Source: Scatomorpha gallistercoris
Lineage (GTDB): Bacteria > Bacillota > Clostridia > Oscillospirales > Oscillospiraceae
DNA length: 10,550 bases
Direction: 5' to 3'
Assembly: GCA_018713005.1 (NCBI GenBank)
Contig: DVFX01000099.1
Span: forward strand, 1 to 10,550
The notes under the pieces were generated by a model. The model had not been told where the DNA came from. It saw only the letters and a program-made list of their open reading frames with translations, and made no database searches. The position numbers and the translations under genes were made by a program. This document shows, one piece after another, positions 1-6,936 of the stretch (its first letter is position 1; the number at the start of each line of letters is the position of its first letter).

Positions 1-806
1 GGGTCGCCGTGGCGCTTGCTCATCTTGTTGTGCGCGTCGCGCATGACGGGCGAGCAGTGGATGTAGGTCGGCACGTCCCAGCCGAAGCCCTCGTAGAGCA
101 GGTTGTACTTCGGCGCGCTGGACAGGTACTCGGTGCCGCGCACGACGTGGGTGATGCCCATCAGGTGGTCGTCGATGACGTTGGCGAAGTTGTAGGTCGG
201 CAGGCCGTCGCTCTTCATAAGCACCTGGTCGTCCAGATCGGCATTGGGTGCCGTGATGTCGCCGAAAATCTCGTCGTGGAAGGTGGTGGAGCCCTCCTCG
301 GGTATGCGCTGACGGATGACGAAGCTCTCACCGGCAGCGGCGCGCGCGTCGCTCTCTTCACGGCTCAGGCTGCGGCAGGGGTCCGCCGTCTTGGTGAAAT
401 CGCCCTCGGGCTTGTCCTCGTGCTCGGTGTGGGAGCAGAAGCAGCGGTAAGCGTGGCCGCGCTCCATCAGCAGCTCGGCGTACTCCATGTACAGGCCGCG
501 CCGCTCCGTCTGGATGTACGGGCCGACGGGGCCTCCGACGTCGGGTCCCTCGTCGTGGCTGAGGCCGCACTCGGCCAGCGTGCGGTAGATGACGTCCACC
601 GCGCCCTCGACCAGGCGGCCCTGGTCGGTGTCCTCGATGCGCAGTATGAACTTGCCCTTGTTCGCGCGGGCGATGAGGTAAGTGTACAGCGCCGTGCGCA
701 GGTTGCCTACGTGCATGTAGCCCGTGGGGCTGGGCGCGAAGCGCGTGCGCACCTCGCCGCGCGGTATGCGCGACTCCATATCTTCAAACCATTTTGCGTC
801 CTTCAA
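1..806 (-). CDS. gltX: Glutamyl-tRNA synthetase (GluRS), 5' part, truncated by the window edge
   Basis: Class I aminoacyl-tRNA synthetase that charges tRNA-Glu with glutamate in the cytoplasm. About 268 N-terminal codons are present of a family length near 480-500. Visible motifs, in order: RTRFAPSPTGYMHVGN (the HIGH-type ATP site, here HVGN), LRTALYTYLIAR, ILRIEDTDQGR, YRCFCS, and, at the very edge, NKMSKRHGDP (the KMSKS loop). The anticodon-binding domain lies outside the window. I chose the UUG at 806-804 because it is preceded by a good Shine-Dalgarno GAGAGGG (813-819 on the plus strand) with 6 nt spacing. The first in-frame ATG (779-777) has no ribosome site. A strong promoter lies just upstream (850-876), giving a short leader with no room for a T-box. 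It is transcribed divergently from the aminotransferase. The identity is near certain; the exact start is less so. Confidence 0.95.
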   Translation of the reverse strand, partial: MKDAKWFEDMESRIPRGEVRTRFAPSPTGYMHVGNLRTALYTYLIARANKGKFILRIEDTDQGRLVEGAVDVIYRTLAECGLSHDEGPDVGGPVGPYIQTERRGLYMEYAELLMERGHAYRCFCSHTEHEDKPEGDFTKTADPCRSLSREESDARAAAGESFVIRQRIPEEGSTTFHDEIFGDITAPNADLDDQVLMKSDGLPTYNFANVIDDHLMGITHVVRGTEYLSSAPKYNLLYEGFGWDVPTYIHCSPVMRDAHNKMSKRHGD

Positions 807-849
807 TGTTATCCCTCTCGACAAAGTATTGCCTTTTGGCTTCCACTAT

Positions 850-876
850 ATTATATTTAAGGCCCCGCTTTGTCAA
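850..876 (-). promoter_or_regulatory. Sigma-A-type promoter of gltX
   Basis: Read on the minus strand: TTGACA (876-871), a 15-nt spacer, then TATAAT (855-850), both perfect consensus hexamers. The spacer is 2 nt short of optimal; an alternative -10, TAATAT, sits two bases further on with a 17-nt spacer. Transcription should begin near 843, leaving a leader of roughly 35-40 nt before the UUG start of gltX. Confidence 0.8.
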
Positions 877-883
877 GGTTCCA

Positions 884-912
884 TTGCATTTGTATCGAAC
901 ATGTGATAGAAT
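884..912 (+). promoter_or_regulatory. Sigma-A-type promoter of the aminotransferase gene
   Basis: TTGCAT (884-889), a 17-nt spacer, and TAGAAT (907-912) preceded by TGA, which makes an extended -10 (TGn). Transcription should begin near 918-920, about 58 nt before the ATG at 977. Only 7 bp separate its -35 element from the -35 of the divergent gltX promoter. Confidence 0.75.
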
Positions 913-976
913 ACGTCCAGATATGCCCTATGTCCAAATTGTGGACTATCTATTCTGGATTCAGGAGGAATGGAAA

Positions 977-2170
977 ATGATTTCTGAGAGAATGGCCAAA
1001 ATGGCCGCGGGCGGCAGCGCCATCCGCGCCATGTTTGAGGAAGGCAAGCGTCTCGCCAAGGAATACGGCGCGGAGAACGTCTTTGACTTCTCCATCGGCA
1101 ACCCCTACTTCGCTCCCCCGGAGGCCGTGAAAAACGCTATAGTAGATATCATCACCAACGAGGACCCGATGTATGTCCATGGCTATCCGGCCAACGCCGG
1201 TTATCCCGAGGTCCGAAAGGCCGTCGCCGACTCGCTCAACGCGCGCTTCGGCACCAAATACGACGAGAACAACATCATCATGACCGTCGGTGCGGCCGGC
1301 GGCCTGTGCGACGTAATGCACACCCTGCTCAATCCGGATGACGAGGTCATCTGCATCAGCCCGTACTTCTTCGAGTACAACAACTACATCACCACCCCCG
1401 GCGGCAAGGTTGTGGTCGTTCCCGCCAGCGAGAGCGAGGGCTTCGTCCCCGACGTAGAGGCCATCGCCAAGGCCATCACCCCCAGGACCAAGGCCGTCAT
1501 CCTGAACAACCCCAACAACCCGACCGGCGTCGTCTATCCGGCCGAGCTGCTGCGCAAGTACTCCGACATGCTGCTCGAGAAGGGCAAGGAGTACGGTACC
1601 GTAATTTACACCGTCTCGGACGAGCCCTACCGCGAGCTGGTCTATGACGGAGTCGAGGTGCCCTGGATGCCCAACTGCGTCGCCAACAGCATCGTCTGCT
1701 ACTCCTGGTCGAAGAGCCTGTCCCTCCCCGGCGAGCGTATCGGCTACATTGTCATTCCCAGCGAGATAGCCGACGGCCAGCTCATCTTCGACGCCGCCGT
1801 GGTTGCCAACCGCATGCTCGGTTTCGTCAACGCGCCCAGCCTGATGCAGCTCGTCGTGGCCCGCTGCCTGAACGAGAGCACCGCCATAGACAAGTACGAC
1901 GCCAACCGCAAGCTGCTCTACAACGGCCTGCACGAGCTGGGCTTTGAGTGCGCTTACCCCGCCGGAGCCTTCTACATGTGGGTCAAGACCCCCATTGAGG
2001 AACGCGAGTTTATAGCCAGGGCCAAGGCCTACAACCTGCTGCTCGTACCCGGCAGCAACTTCGGAACTCCCGGCTACGTCCGCCTCGCCTACTGCGTCAG
2101 CGGCGACATGATAAAGCGCAGCATGACCGCCTTCGCCAAGCTCGCCGAAGAGTGCGGCCTGAAGAAGTAA
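977..2170 (+). CDS. Class I/II PLP-dependent aminotransferase (AspAT fold)
   Basis: Fold-type I aminotransferase of 397 residues, a normal length for the family, acting in cytosolic amino-acid metabolism. The family signature is clear: NNPNNPTG (177-184, with the PLP-contacting Asn at 181), SDEPY (D215 for the pyridine nitrogen, Y218), SWSKSLSLPGERIGY with the Schiff-base lysine K246, and a C-terminal GYVRLAY with R369, expected to bind the substrate carboxylate. The start at 977 is set by AGGAGG at 963-968 with 8-nt spacing; an ATG at 970 lies 1 nt from that site and is out of frame. It has its own promoter (884-912). A GC hairpin follows the stop, and trpS begins 161 nt later in the same direction. 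The substrate (aspartate, alanine, aromatic or branched-chain amino acid) cannot be read from the sequence, so I give no symbol. Confidence 0.92.
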   Translation: MISERMAKMAAGGSAIRAMFEEGKRLAKEYGAENVFDFSIGNPYFAPPEAVKNAIVDIITNEDPMYVHGYPANAGYPEVRKAVADSLNARFGTKYDENNIIMTVGAAGGLCDVMHTLLNPDDEVICISPYFFEYNNYITTPGGKVVVVPASESEGFVPDVEAIAKAITPRTKAVILNNPNNPTGVVYPAELLRKYSDMLLEKGKEYGTVIYTVSDEPYRELVYDGVEVPWMPNCVANSIVCYSWSKSLSLPGERIGYIVIPSEIADGQLIFDAAVVANRMLGFVNAPSLMQLVVARCLNESTAIDKYDANRKLLYNGLHELGFECAYPAGAFYMWVKTPIEEREFIARAKAYNLLLVPGSNFGTPGYVRLAYCVSGDMIKRSMTAFAKLAEECGLKK

Positions 2171-2186
2171 TCTCATACGCACCGCA

Positions 2187-2207
2187 GGGCGGGCTTTATG
2201 CCCGCCC
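2187..2207 (+). terminator. GC-rich hairpin after the aminotransferase gene, no U-tract
   Basis: Perfect 8-bp stem GGGCGGGC / GCCCGCCC with a TTTAT loop, 16 nt past the stop codon. No run of T follows on either side, so it is at best a weak intrinsic terminator; it may instead stabilise a 3' end or allow partial read-through into trpS. Confidence 0.4.
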
Positions 2208-2331
2208 GGGCGTTCGTCTGGGCAGGAGCGCCGCAGCCGCCCGTCCATCGCGCCGAGCGCGGCGGGCTTCGCGCCCCTGCAAATTTGCGGCCGGGCCGCT
2301 ACGAATTGAAATTTAGAAGAGGATATAAGTC

Positions 2332-3354
2332 ATGGAAGAAAAGAAAGTCGACGAAAGAAAGATAATGTTCTCGGGCATTCAGCCCAGCGGCGATTTGACG
2401 CTCGGCTCCTACATGGGCGCCATAAAGAACTGGGTTGAAATGATAGACGACTACAACGCCTATTACTGCATCGTGGACATGCACGCCATCACTGTGCGCC
2501 AGGTACCCGCCGATTTGCGCCGCCGCACCATGGAGCAGCTCGCCCAGTACATCGCCTGCGGCTTGGACCCGAACAAGGTCACACTGTTCATCCAGAGCCA
2601 CAACCCTGCCCACGCGGAGCTCGGCTGGGTGCTCAACTGCTACACCATGTTCGGCGAGCTCTCCCGCATGACGCAGTTCAAGGACAAGAGCGCCAAGCAC
2701 GCCGACAACATAAACGGCGGCCTGTTCACATACCCCGCGCTCATGGCTGCGGACATCCTGCTCTATCAGGCGGACTTCGTCCCCGTCGGCGACGACCAGA
2801 AGCAGCACGTCGAGCTCACGCGCGACGTCGCCATCCGCTTCAACAACGTATACGGCGAGACTTTCAAGGTTCCCCAGGCCTATATCCCCCGCGTGGGCGC
2901 GCGCATCATGAGCCTCCAGGACCCCACCAGCAAGATGTCCAAGTCCGACAAGGACCCGAACGGCTGCGTCCACCTGCTCGAAAAGCCCGAGGACATCATG
3001 CGCAAGTTCAAACGCGCCGTCACGGACTCCGACACCAGCGAGAACTGCGTGCGCTTTGACCCCGAAAACAAGCCCGGCGTCGCCAACCTCATGCAGATTT
3101 ACTCCTCCGCCACCGGCGAGAGCTTTAAGCAGATTGAGGCCGACTTCACCGGCAAGGGCTACGGCGCGTTCAAGACCGCCGTCGGCGAGGCCGTCGTTGA
3201 GATGCTCCGCCCCATCCAGGAGGAGACACACCGCATACTCAAGGACAAGGCCTACCTCGAGAGCGTCTACCGCATGGGCGCCGAGAAGGCCTCCCGCGAC
3301 GCCTACCGCACCCTGCGCAAGGTGTACAAGAAGCTCGGCTTCGTCGCCAGATAA
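2332..3354 (+). CDS. trpS: Tryptophanyl-tRNA synthetase (TrpRS)
   Basis: Class I synthetase of 340 residues (family about 325-345) that charges tRNA-Trp with tryptophan in the cytoplasm. Visible motifs: MFSGIQPSGDLTLGSYMGA (residues 12-30), in which TLGS takes the place of HIGH; YYCIVDMHAIT; PALMAADILLYQADFVPVGDDQKQH, typical of the TrpRS active-site region; and KMSKSD at residues 201-206, the ATP-binding loop. AGAGGA ends about 9-10 nt before the ATG at 2332. The N-terminal stretch MEEKKVDERK before the conserved core is longer than in some homologues but has the ribosome site. No T-box core is visible in the 161-nt upstream gap, nor a convincing promoter, so it may be transcribed partly by read-through from the aminotransferase gene. 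Confidence 0.97.
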   Translation: MEEKKVDERKIMFSGIQPSGDLTLGSYMGAIKNWVEMIDDYNAYYCIVDMHAITVRQVPADLRRRTMEQLAQYIACGLDPNKVTLFIQSHNPAHAELGWVLNCYTMFGELSRMTQFKDKSAKHADNINGGLFTYPALMAADILLYQADFVPVGDDQKQHVELTRDVAIRFNNVYGETFKVPQAYIPRVGARIMSLQDPTSKMSKSDKDPNGCVHLLEKPEDIMRKFKRAVTDSDTSENCVRFDPENKPGVANLMQIYSSATGESFKQIEADFTGKGYGAFKTAVGEAVVEMLRPIQEETHRILKDKAYLESVYRMGAEKASRDAYRTLRKVYKKLGFVAR

Positions 3355-3394
3355 GCGCAAGGCAACGCCCTATCCAGGCGTATACGTCCGGTAT

Positions 3395-3417
3395 CCGCGG
3401 GGATTATTTCCCCGCGG
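3395..3417 (+). terminator. GC-rich hairpin after trpS, no U-tract
   Basis: Perfect 8-bp stem CCGCGGGG / CCCCGCGG with the AT-only loop ATTATTT, 40 nt past the trpS stop. It is followed by GC-rich sequence, not by T residues. It resembles the hairpin after the aminotransferase gene in stem length, AT-rich loop and lack of a U-tract. A further 5-bp stem (GCCGC/GCGGC, 3471-3487) followed by CTTTGG lies just before the next ribosome site. Confidence 0.4.
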
Positions 3418-3514
3418 CGCGCCGGCCTGTCTGCCCGGCCCGGCTGGGCACAGCATAATTGCCAATATCCGCCGCCGAGGAAGCGGCCTTTGGTTGTAGG
3501 AGTGTATCAGATAT

Positions 3515-4651
3515 ATGTTGCTCAATTTGGAGCTGTGGGTCCGGATACTGCTGGCCGTCGCCATAGCCTTTGCCATAAGCTTTGCCGCCGTACCGGTGGT
3601 CAAGACCTTCGCCACTAAAGTCGGCGCTATAGATATTCCCGACGGCAAACGCCGCGTCCATGACCACCCCATACCGCGCATGGGCGGGCTTGCAATATTC
3701 CTCGGCTTCCTGCTGAGCGTGGTGCTGTTTGCAGATATCACCCGCCAGGTGCGCGGGATACTCATAGGGGCTGTGCTGATAGTGGCCTGCGGCGCTATAG
3801 ACGACGTCGTAAACCTGCGCGCGTGGATAAAACTGCTGGTACAGGTTGCCGCCGCGGTCATAGCCGTGGCTCACGGCGTGGTGATAGAGTTCTTCTCGAA
3901 CCCGAACATATTCTCGGACAACGAGCTGCTCGTGCTCGGCTGGCTCTCCATACCGGTCACCGTACTCTGGATAGTCGGTATCACCAACAGCGTCAACCTC
4001 ATCGACGGGCTGGACGGCCTCGCCGTCGGCGTGAGCACAATTGCGAGCGTGACCATGTTCGTCGTGGCGCTGCTTGTCAGCGAGGGCAATGTGGCGCTGC
4101 TGCTGGCCGCCCTTATGGGCGCCTGTCTCGGCTTCATGCCCTACAACCTGAATCCCGCCAAAATCTTCATGGGCGACACAGGCGCGCTGCTGCTTGGATA
4201 TGTCCTCAGCACGGTCTCCGTCGTAGGCATGTTCAAGACCTACGCCCTGGTGACCTTTGTCGTACCCATACTGGCGCTGTTTCTGCCTCTTTTCGACACC
4301 ACCTGCTCCTTCTTCAGGCGAATACTCCGCGGCCAGAGCCCGATGCACCCCGACCGCGGCCACCTGCACCACCGCCTCATCGACATGGGCCTGAGCCAGA
4401 AGCAAGCCGTGGCGATACTGTACTCCGTCTCCGCCATCCTCGGCCTGTGCGCCGTGGTGCTGGCGACGGACGGCGCGCTTCGCACCTGGCTCATAGTCGT
4501 CGCCGCGCTCGCCGCCGTGGCGATAGGCTGGTACATCGAAAAGACGCTGCGCGGACACAAGTACCACCCTCCCGTCGACCCCAACCTCGACGGCGTGGAG
4601 GAGCAGCACGACGTATTCCACCACAAGGAGAAACACGATGGCGAAGCTTAA
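3515..4651 (+). CDS. WecA/TagO/MraY-family undecaprenyl-phosphate sugar-1-phosphate transferase
   Basis: Integral membrane enzyme of 378 residues that transfers a sugar-1-phosphate (typically GlcNAc-1-P from UDP-GlcNAc) to undecaprenyl phosphate, the first membrane step of many surface glycopolymers, including wall teichoic acid. Family motifs: IPDGKRRVHDHPIPRMGG near residues 40-57, IDDVVNLR with the Asp pair D96/D97, NLIDGLDGLA (161-170), IFMGDTGALLLG (D221), and RGHLHHRL with H283/H285/H286. Many hydrophobic segments (roughly ten or eleven) alternate with these cytosolic loops. The C-terminal tail from about 350 is charged and His-rich. TAGGAG at 3497-3502 precedes the ATG with a rather long 12-nt gap. 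The gene overlaps the UDP-GlcNAc 2-epimerase gene by 14 nt, which supports a GlcNAc/ManNAc-type polymer. Isoleucine is mostly encoded by ATA (21 of 30). WecA versus TagO cannot be separated from sequence alone. Confidence 0.93.
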   Translation: MLLNLELWVRILLAVAIAFAISFAAVPVVKTFATKVGAIDIPDGKRRVHDHPIPRMGGLAIFLGFLLSVVLFADITRQVRGILIGAVLIVACGAIDDVVNLRAWIKLLVQVAAAVIAVAHGVVIEFFSNPNIFSDNELLVLGWLSIPVTVLWIVGITNSVNLIDGLDGLAVGVSTIASVTMFVVALLVSEGNVALLLAALMGACLGFMPYNLNPAKIFMGDTGALLLGYVLSTVSVVGMFKTYALVTFVVPILALFLPLFDTTCSFFRRILRGQSPMHPDRGHLHHRLIDMGLSQKQAVAILYSVSAILGLCAVVLATDGALRTWLIVVAALAAVAIGWYIEKTLRGHKYHPPVDPNLDGVEEQHDVFHHKEKHDGEA

Positions 4652-5786
4652 AGTCATGAGCATATTCGGCACGCGCCCCGAGGCCATAAAAATGGCTCCG
4701 CTGGTGCTGGAGTTGTCGCGCCGCGAGGGCATAGAGAGCCTCGTGTGCGTCACGGCGCAGCACCGCGAGATGCTTGACAGCGTGCTGGACATATTCGGCA
4801 TCAGCCCGAAGTATGACCTTAACATAATGAAAAGCTCGCAGAGTCTCTCCGATATCACCTCAAAAGTTCTCGACGGCCTGGGTTCCGTCCTCAGCGAAGC
4901 CAGGCCGGAGCTGGTGCTCGTCCACGGCGACACCACCACGACCTTCGCCGCGGCCCTCGCCGCGTTTTACGCAAAGACGGGCTGCGGACACGTTGAGGCC
5001 GGGCTGCGCACCTTCGACCGCTGGTCGCCATATCCCGAGGAGATGAACCGCCGTCTCGCCGGGCAGCTCTGTACGCTGCACTTCGCCCCAACCGCGCGCA
5101 ACGCCGAAAACCTGCGCCGCGAGGGCGTGGAGGGCGGCATTTTTGTCACCGGGAACACGGTTATAGACGCGCTGGGCTACACCGCCCACGGCGAGAGCTT
5201 CGAGTCGCCAGAGCTGTGCGAGCTGAATCTCACCGGCCGCCGCGTCGTCACCCTCACCTGCCACCGCCGTGAAAACTACGGCGAACCTATGGCGCGCATC
5301 TTCGCCGCCGTCAGGCAGATAGCCCTTGCCTACCCGGACGTCCTCTTTGTCTACCCCGTGCATCTGAGCCCCACCGTGCGCAGCGCGGCGCACGCCGGGC
5401 TTGACGGCGTGGAGAACATCGTGCTCATCGAGCCGCTATCCGCCGTAGACATGCACCGCCTGATTGCCCGGAGCTACATGGTCATGACCGACTCCGGCGG
5501 CATTCAGGAGGAGGCCCCTGCGCTGGGCAAGCCCGTACTCGTCCTGCGCAGCGAGACAGAGCGCCCCGAGGCCGTTGAGGCCGGGACGGTCGAAATTGCC
5601 GGTACGCACACGGACGAGATTGTCGCTCTGGCCCGCGAGCTCCTGGACGACAGCGCAAAATACGAGCGTATGGCCCACGCGGTAAACCCCTACGGCGACG
5701 GCCGCGCCTCAGAGCGCATAGCGGACGCCATAGAGTTCAGCTTTGGTCTGCGCGCCGCACCGCCGGTGGAGTTCAACCCGATATGA
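4638..5786 (+). CDS. wecB: UDP-N-acetylglucosamine 2-epimerase, non-hydrolysing
   Basis: Cytosolic GT-B-fold enzyme of 382 residues that interconverts UDP-GlcNAc and UDP-ManNAc, supplying ManNAc for surface polymers (wecB/mnaA family). The N-terminus, FGTRPEAIKMAPLV, is diagnostic. Residues matching the catalytic set known from the E. coli enzyme are present with the same spacing for the acidic ones: D98 in HGDTTTT, E120 in HVEAGLRT, E134 in YPEEMNRR, plus H209 in TCHRREN. Late motifs include TDSGGIQEEAPALGKPVLVLR, which I place near residues 280-300, and ERPEAVEAGT. The ATG at 4638 lies 7 nt after AAGGAG (4625-4630), inside the 3' end of the transferase gene. The TGA stop shares bases with the next ATG (ATGA), so translation of all three genes is probably coupled. 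In Gram-positives the gene is usually called mnaA. Confidence 0.97.
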   Translation: MAKLKVMSIFGTRPEAIKMAPLVLELSRREGIESLVCVTAQHREMLDSVLDIFGISPKYDLNIMKSSQSLSDITSKVLDGLGSVLSEARPELVLVHGDTTTTFAAALAAFYAKTGCGHVEAGLRTFDRWSPYPEEMNRRLAGQLCTLHFAPTARNAENLRREGVEGGIFVTGNTVIDALGYTAHGESFESPELCELNLTGRRVVTLTCHRRENYGEPMARIFAAVRQIALAYPDVLFVYPVHLSPTVRSAAHAGLDGVENIVLIEPLSAVDMHRLIARSYMVMTDSGGIQEEAPALGKPVLVLRSETERPEAVEAGTVEIAGTHTDEIVALARELLDDSAKYERMAHAVNPYGDGRASERIADAIEFSFGLRAAPPVEFNPI

Positions 5787-6511
5787 AACGACGCTCTACC
5801 CTGCTGATAATAGTGCTGCTGGTGCTGACGGCAGCCGTCATAGTATACGCTCTGTTCTTCATGGGCCAGGACGCCGAAACAGAGCACGTCGCCCTGCCCA
5901 CGGGCGGTCAGGACAGCGGCGTAGAGGCCTCCTCGCCCAATGAGCAGACGGTGGTCGAGATTACGCCGGAAAACGTCCAGTCCGTACTTGCCGAGCTCAG
6001 CCGGGCTGAAAACTACTCCTGCACCGAGACCATAGAGGATCACTGGCTCGATGGCAGCACCTCCAACGTGCTGCAAATCTGGGTGTCCAACGGCCGCACC
6101 TGCGTCCGCTCCTCTGTCGGCGGCAGCATGCGCAATGTGCTCATCTCAGACGGCATGCTGTACATCTGGCTCGACTCCGTGTCGCAGCTGTACGCCGAGC
6201 CATACGACGGCAGCGCCGACCCCTGGATGCGCTCGCTCACCTATGAGGACGTGCTCGAGCTCCCCGCCGAGTACATCCTCTCCGCCGGGTATCAGCAGTA
6301 TTCGGGCGCAGAGTGCATCTATGTCGAGTACATAGATGGCTCAGATACTTATGTAAACCGAATCTACGTCTCCGTCTCCACCGGTCTGCTTATGGGCGCA
6401 GAGGCCTATGAGGACAACGTCCTCATCTACCGCATGTATGTCTCGGACCTTGAGCTGAGCACTCCCGATGAGAGTATTTTTGTACCCCCCGACTACCCTG
6501 TGACGGGCTAA
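5783..6511 (+). CDS. Membrane-anchored extracytoplasmic protein, possibly LolA/LolB-like
   Basis: 242 residues. A basic start (MKRR) is followed by one hydrophobic segment (about residues 6-28), then an acidic, Ser/Thr-rich linker (about 29-58) and a domain of about 180 residues rich in short beta-type stretches with many Tyr. There is no cysteine lipobox, so it should be a signal-anchored protein with its domain outside the membrane. The order of segments (a helix such as ENVQSVLAELSRAENYSC, then strands with VSNGRTCVRSSVG, LISDGMLYIWL and IYVSVSTGLLMGAEAY) recalls LolA/LolB-like unclosed-barrel proteins that bind lipids; this is a pattern impression, not a proven match. It starts in a 4-nt ATGA overlap with the epimerase gene; GGAG at 5768-5771 is 11 nt upstream. 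That placement suggests a role in handling or displaying the polymer. It is convergent with, and overlaps by 4 nt, the small-gene operon. Confidence 0.85.
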   Translation: MKRRSTLLIIVLLVLTAAVIVYALFFMGQDAETEHVALPTGGQDSGVEASSPNEQTVVEITPENVQSVLAELSRAENYSCTETIEDHWLDGSTSNVLQIWVSNGRTCVRSSVGGSMRNVLISDGMLYIWLDSVSQLYAEPYDGSADPWMRSLTYEDVLELPAEYILSAGYQQYSGAECIYVEYIDGSDTYVNRIYVSVSTGLLMGAEAYEDNVLIYRMYVSDLELSTPDESIFVPPDYPVTG

Positions 6512-6936
6512 AACAGGAGCAGAGCCGCCAGCACAATCAGCAGCTGTTTGTCCCCGCTCTCACGGTACATCAGGTATACGACTGCGAGCAGGAGCAAATC
6601 CTCGGTCTCCAGCCTGGACAGCCGTCCCGAGAGGGAGCCGCCGAAGTTTCCGAGAAGCTTTCCGAGCGGGTCGTCTTTGTTCTGCGGCGGGCGCATGTGT
6701 CCGCCGCCCTGCGGCGGCCTTCTTGACGGAGTCGGCCCCGGGCGACGGACGTTTTGCGGCGGGCGCGGCGCGCTTTGCTCCGGGCGCTCGGTTCTTTCGG
6801 GACCGTGCGTCTGCTGGACATCAGCATGCTCCGCAGGCCCCGACGGACGAGGCTGCTCAGCGGGCGAGCTCTCCTGCTCGAAGGGCTCCGGGAGGCGGAT
6901 GAAGCGTCCCGTGTTCCCCTGGTAGCGGTTATACAT
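6508..6936 (-). CDS. Small protein of unknown function: proline-rich linker and C-terminal hydrophobic segment
   Basis: I do not recognise this gene. From the ATG at 6936 it encodes 142 residues: a start MYNRYQGNTGRFIRLPEP, a long disordered region rich in Pro, Arg, Gln and Glu (about 20-90), and a C-terminal part in which LETEDLLLLAVVYLMYRES and LLIVLAALLLF form two hydrophobic stretches ending at the last residue. A short acidic motif followed by a leucine-rich tail suggests a membrane-associated protein. Three starts compete: UUG 6960, ATG 6942 and ATG 6936. GGGGGTGAT (6949-6941) is one base off the ideal Shine-Dalgarno and is correctly spaced only for 6936. It overlaps the upstream gene's 3' end by 8 nt and its TAG interlocks with the TAA of the convergent gene. 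It is the last gene of a three-gene operon. Confidence 0.8.
   Translation of the reverse strand: MYNRYQGNTGRFIRLPEPFEQESSPAEQPRPSGPAEHADVQQTHGPERTERPEQSAPRPPQNVRRPGPTPSRRPPQGGGHMRPPQNKDDPLGKLLGNFGGSLSGRLSRLETEDLLLLAVVYLMYRESGDKQLLIVLAALLLF

Noticed and set aside
950..2248. Long minus-strand open frame opposite the aminotransferase gene (432 codons)
   Set aside because: It is a shadow of the GC-rich codon pattern of the real gene. Its translation is rich in Gly, Val, Asp and Ala with no motif, while the plus strand has full family signatures.
2171..2331. T-box leader in front of trpS
   Set aside because: trpS genes of Firmicutes often have one, but the 161-nt gap lacks the conserved T-box core and a terminator/antiterminator pair with a U-tract.
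4638..4651. Frameshift or fusion between the transferase and epimerase genes
   Set aside because: The overlap has its own ribosome site (AAGGAG, 7 nt from the ATG) and both proteins have normal ends, so it is ordinary translational coupling.
3404..4939. Long minus-strand open frame opposite the transferase and epimerase genes (511 codons)
   Set aside because: The plus strand carries clear catalytic motifs; the antisense product is low-complexity and matches nothing I recognise.
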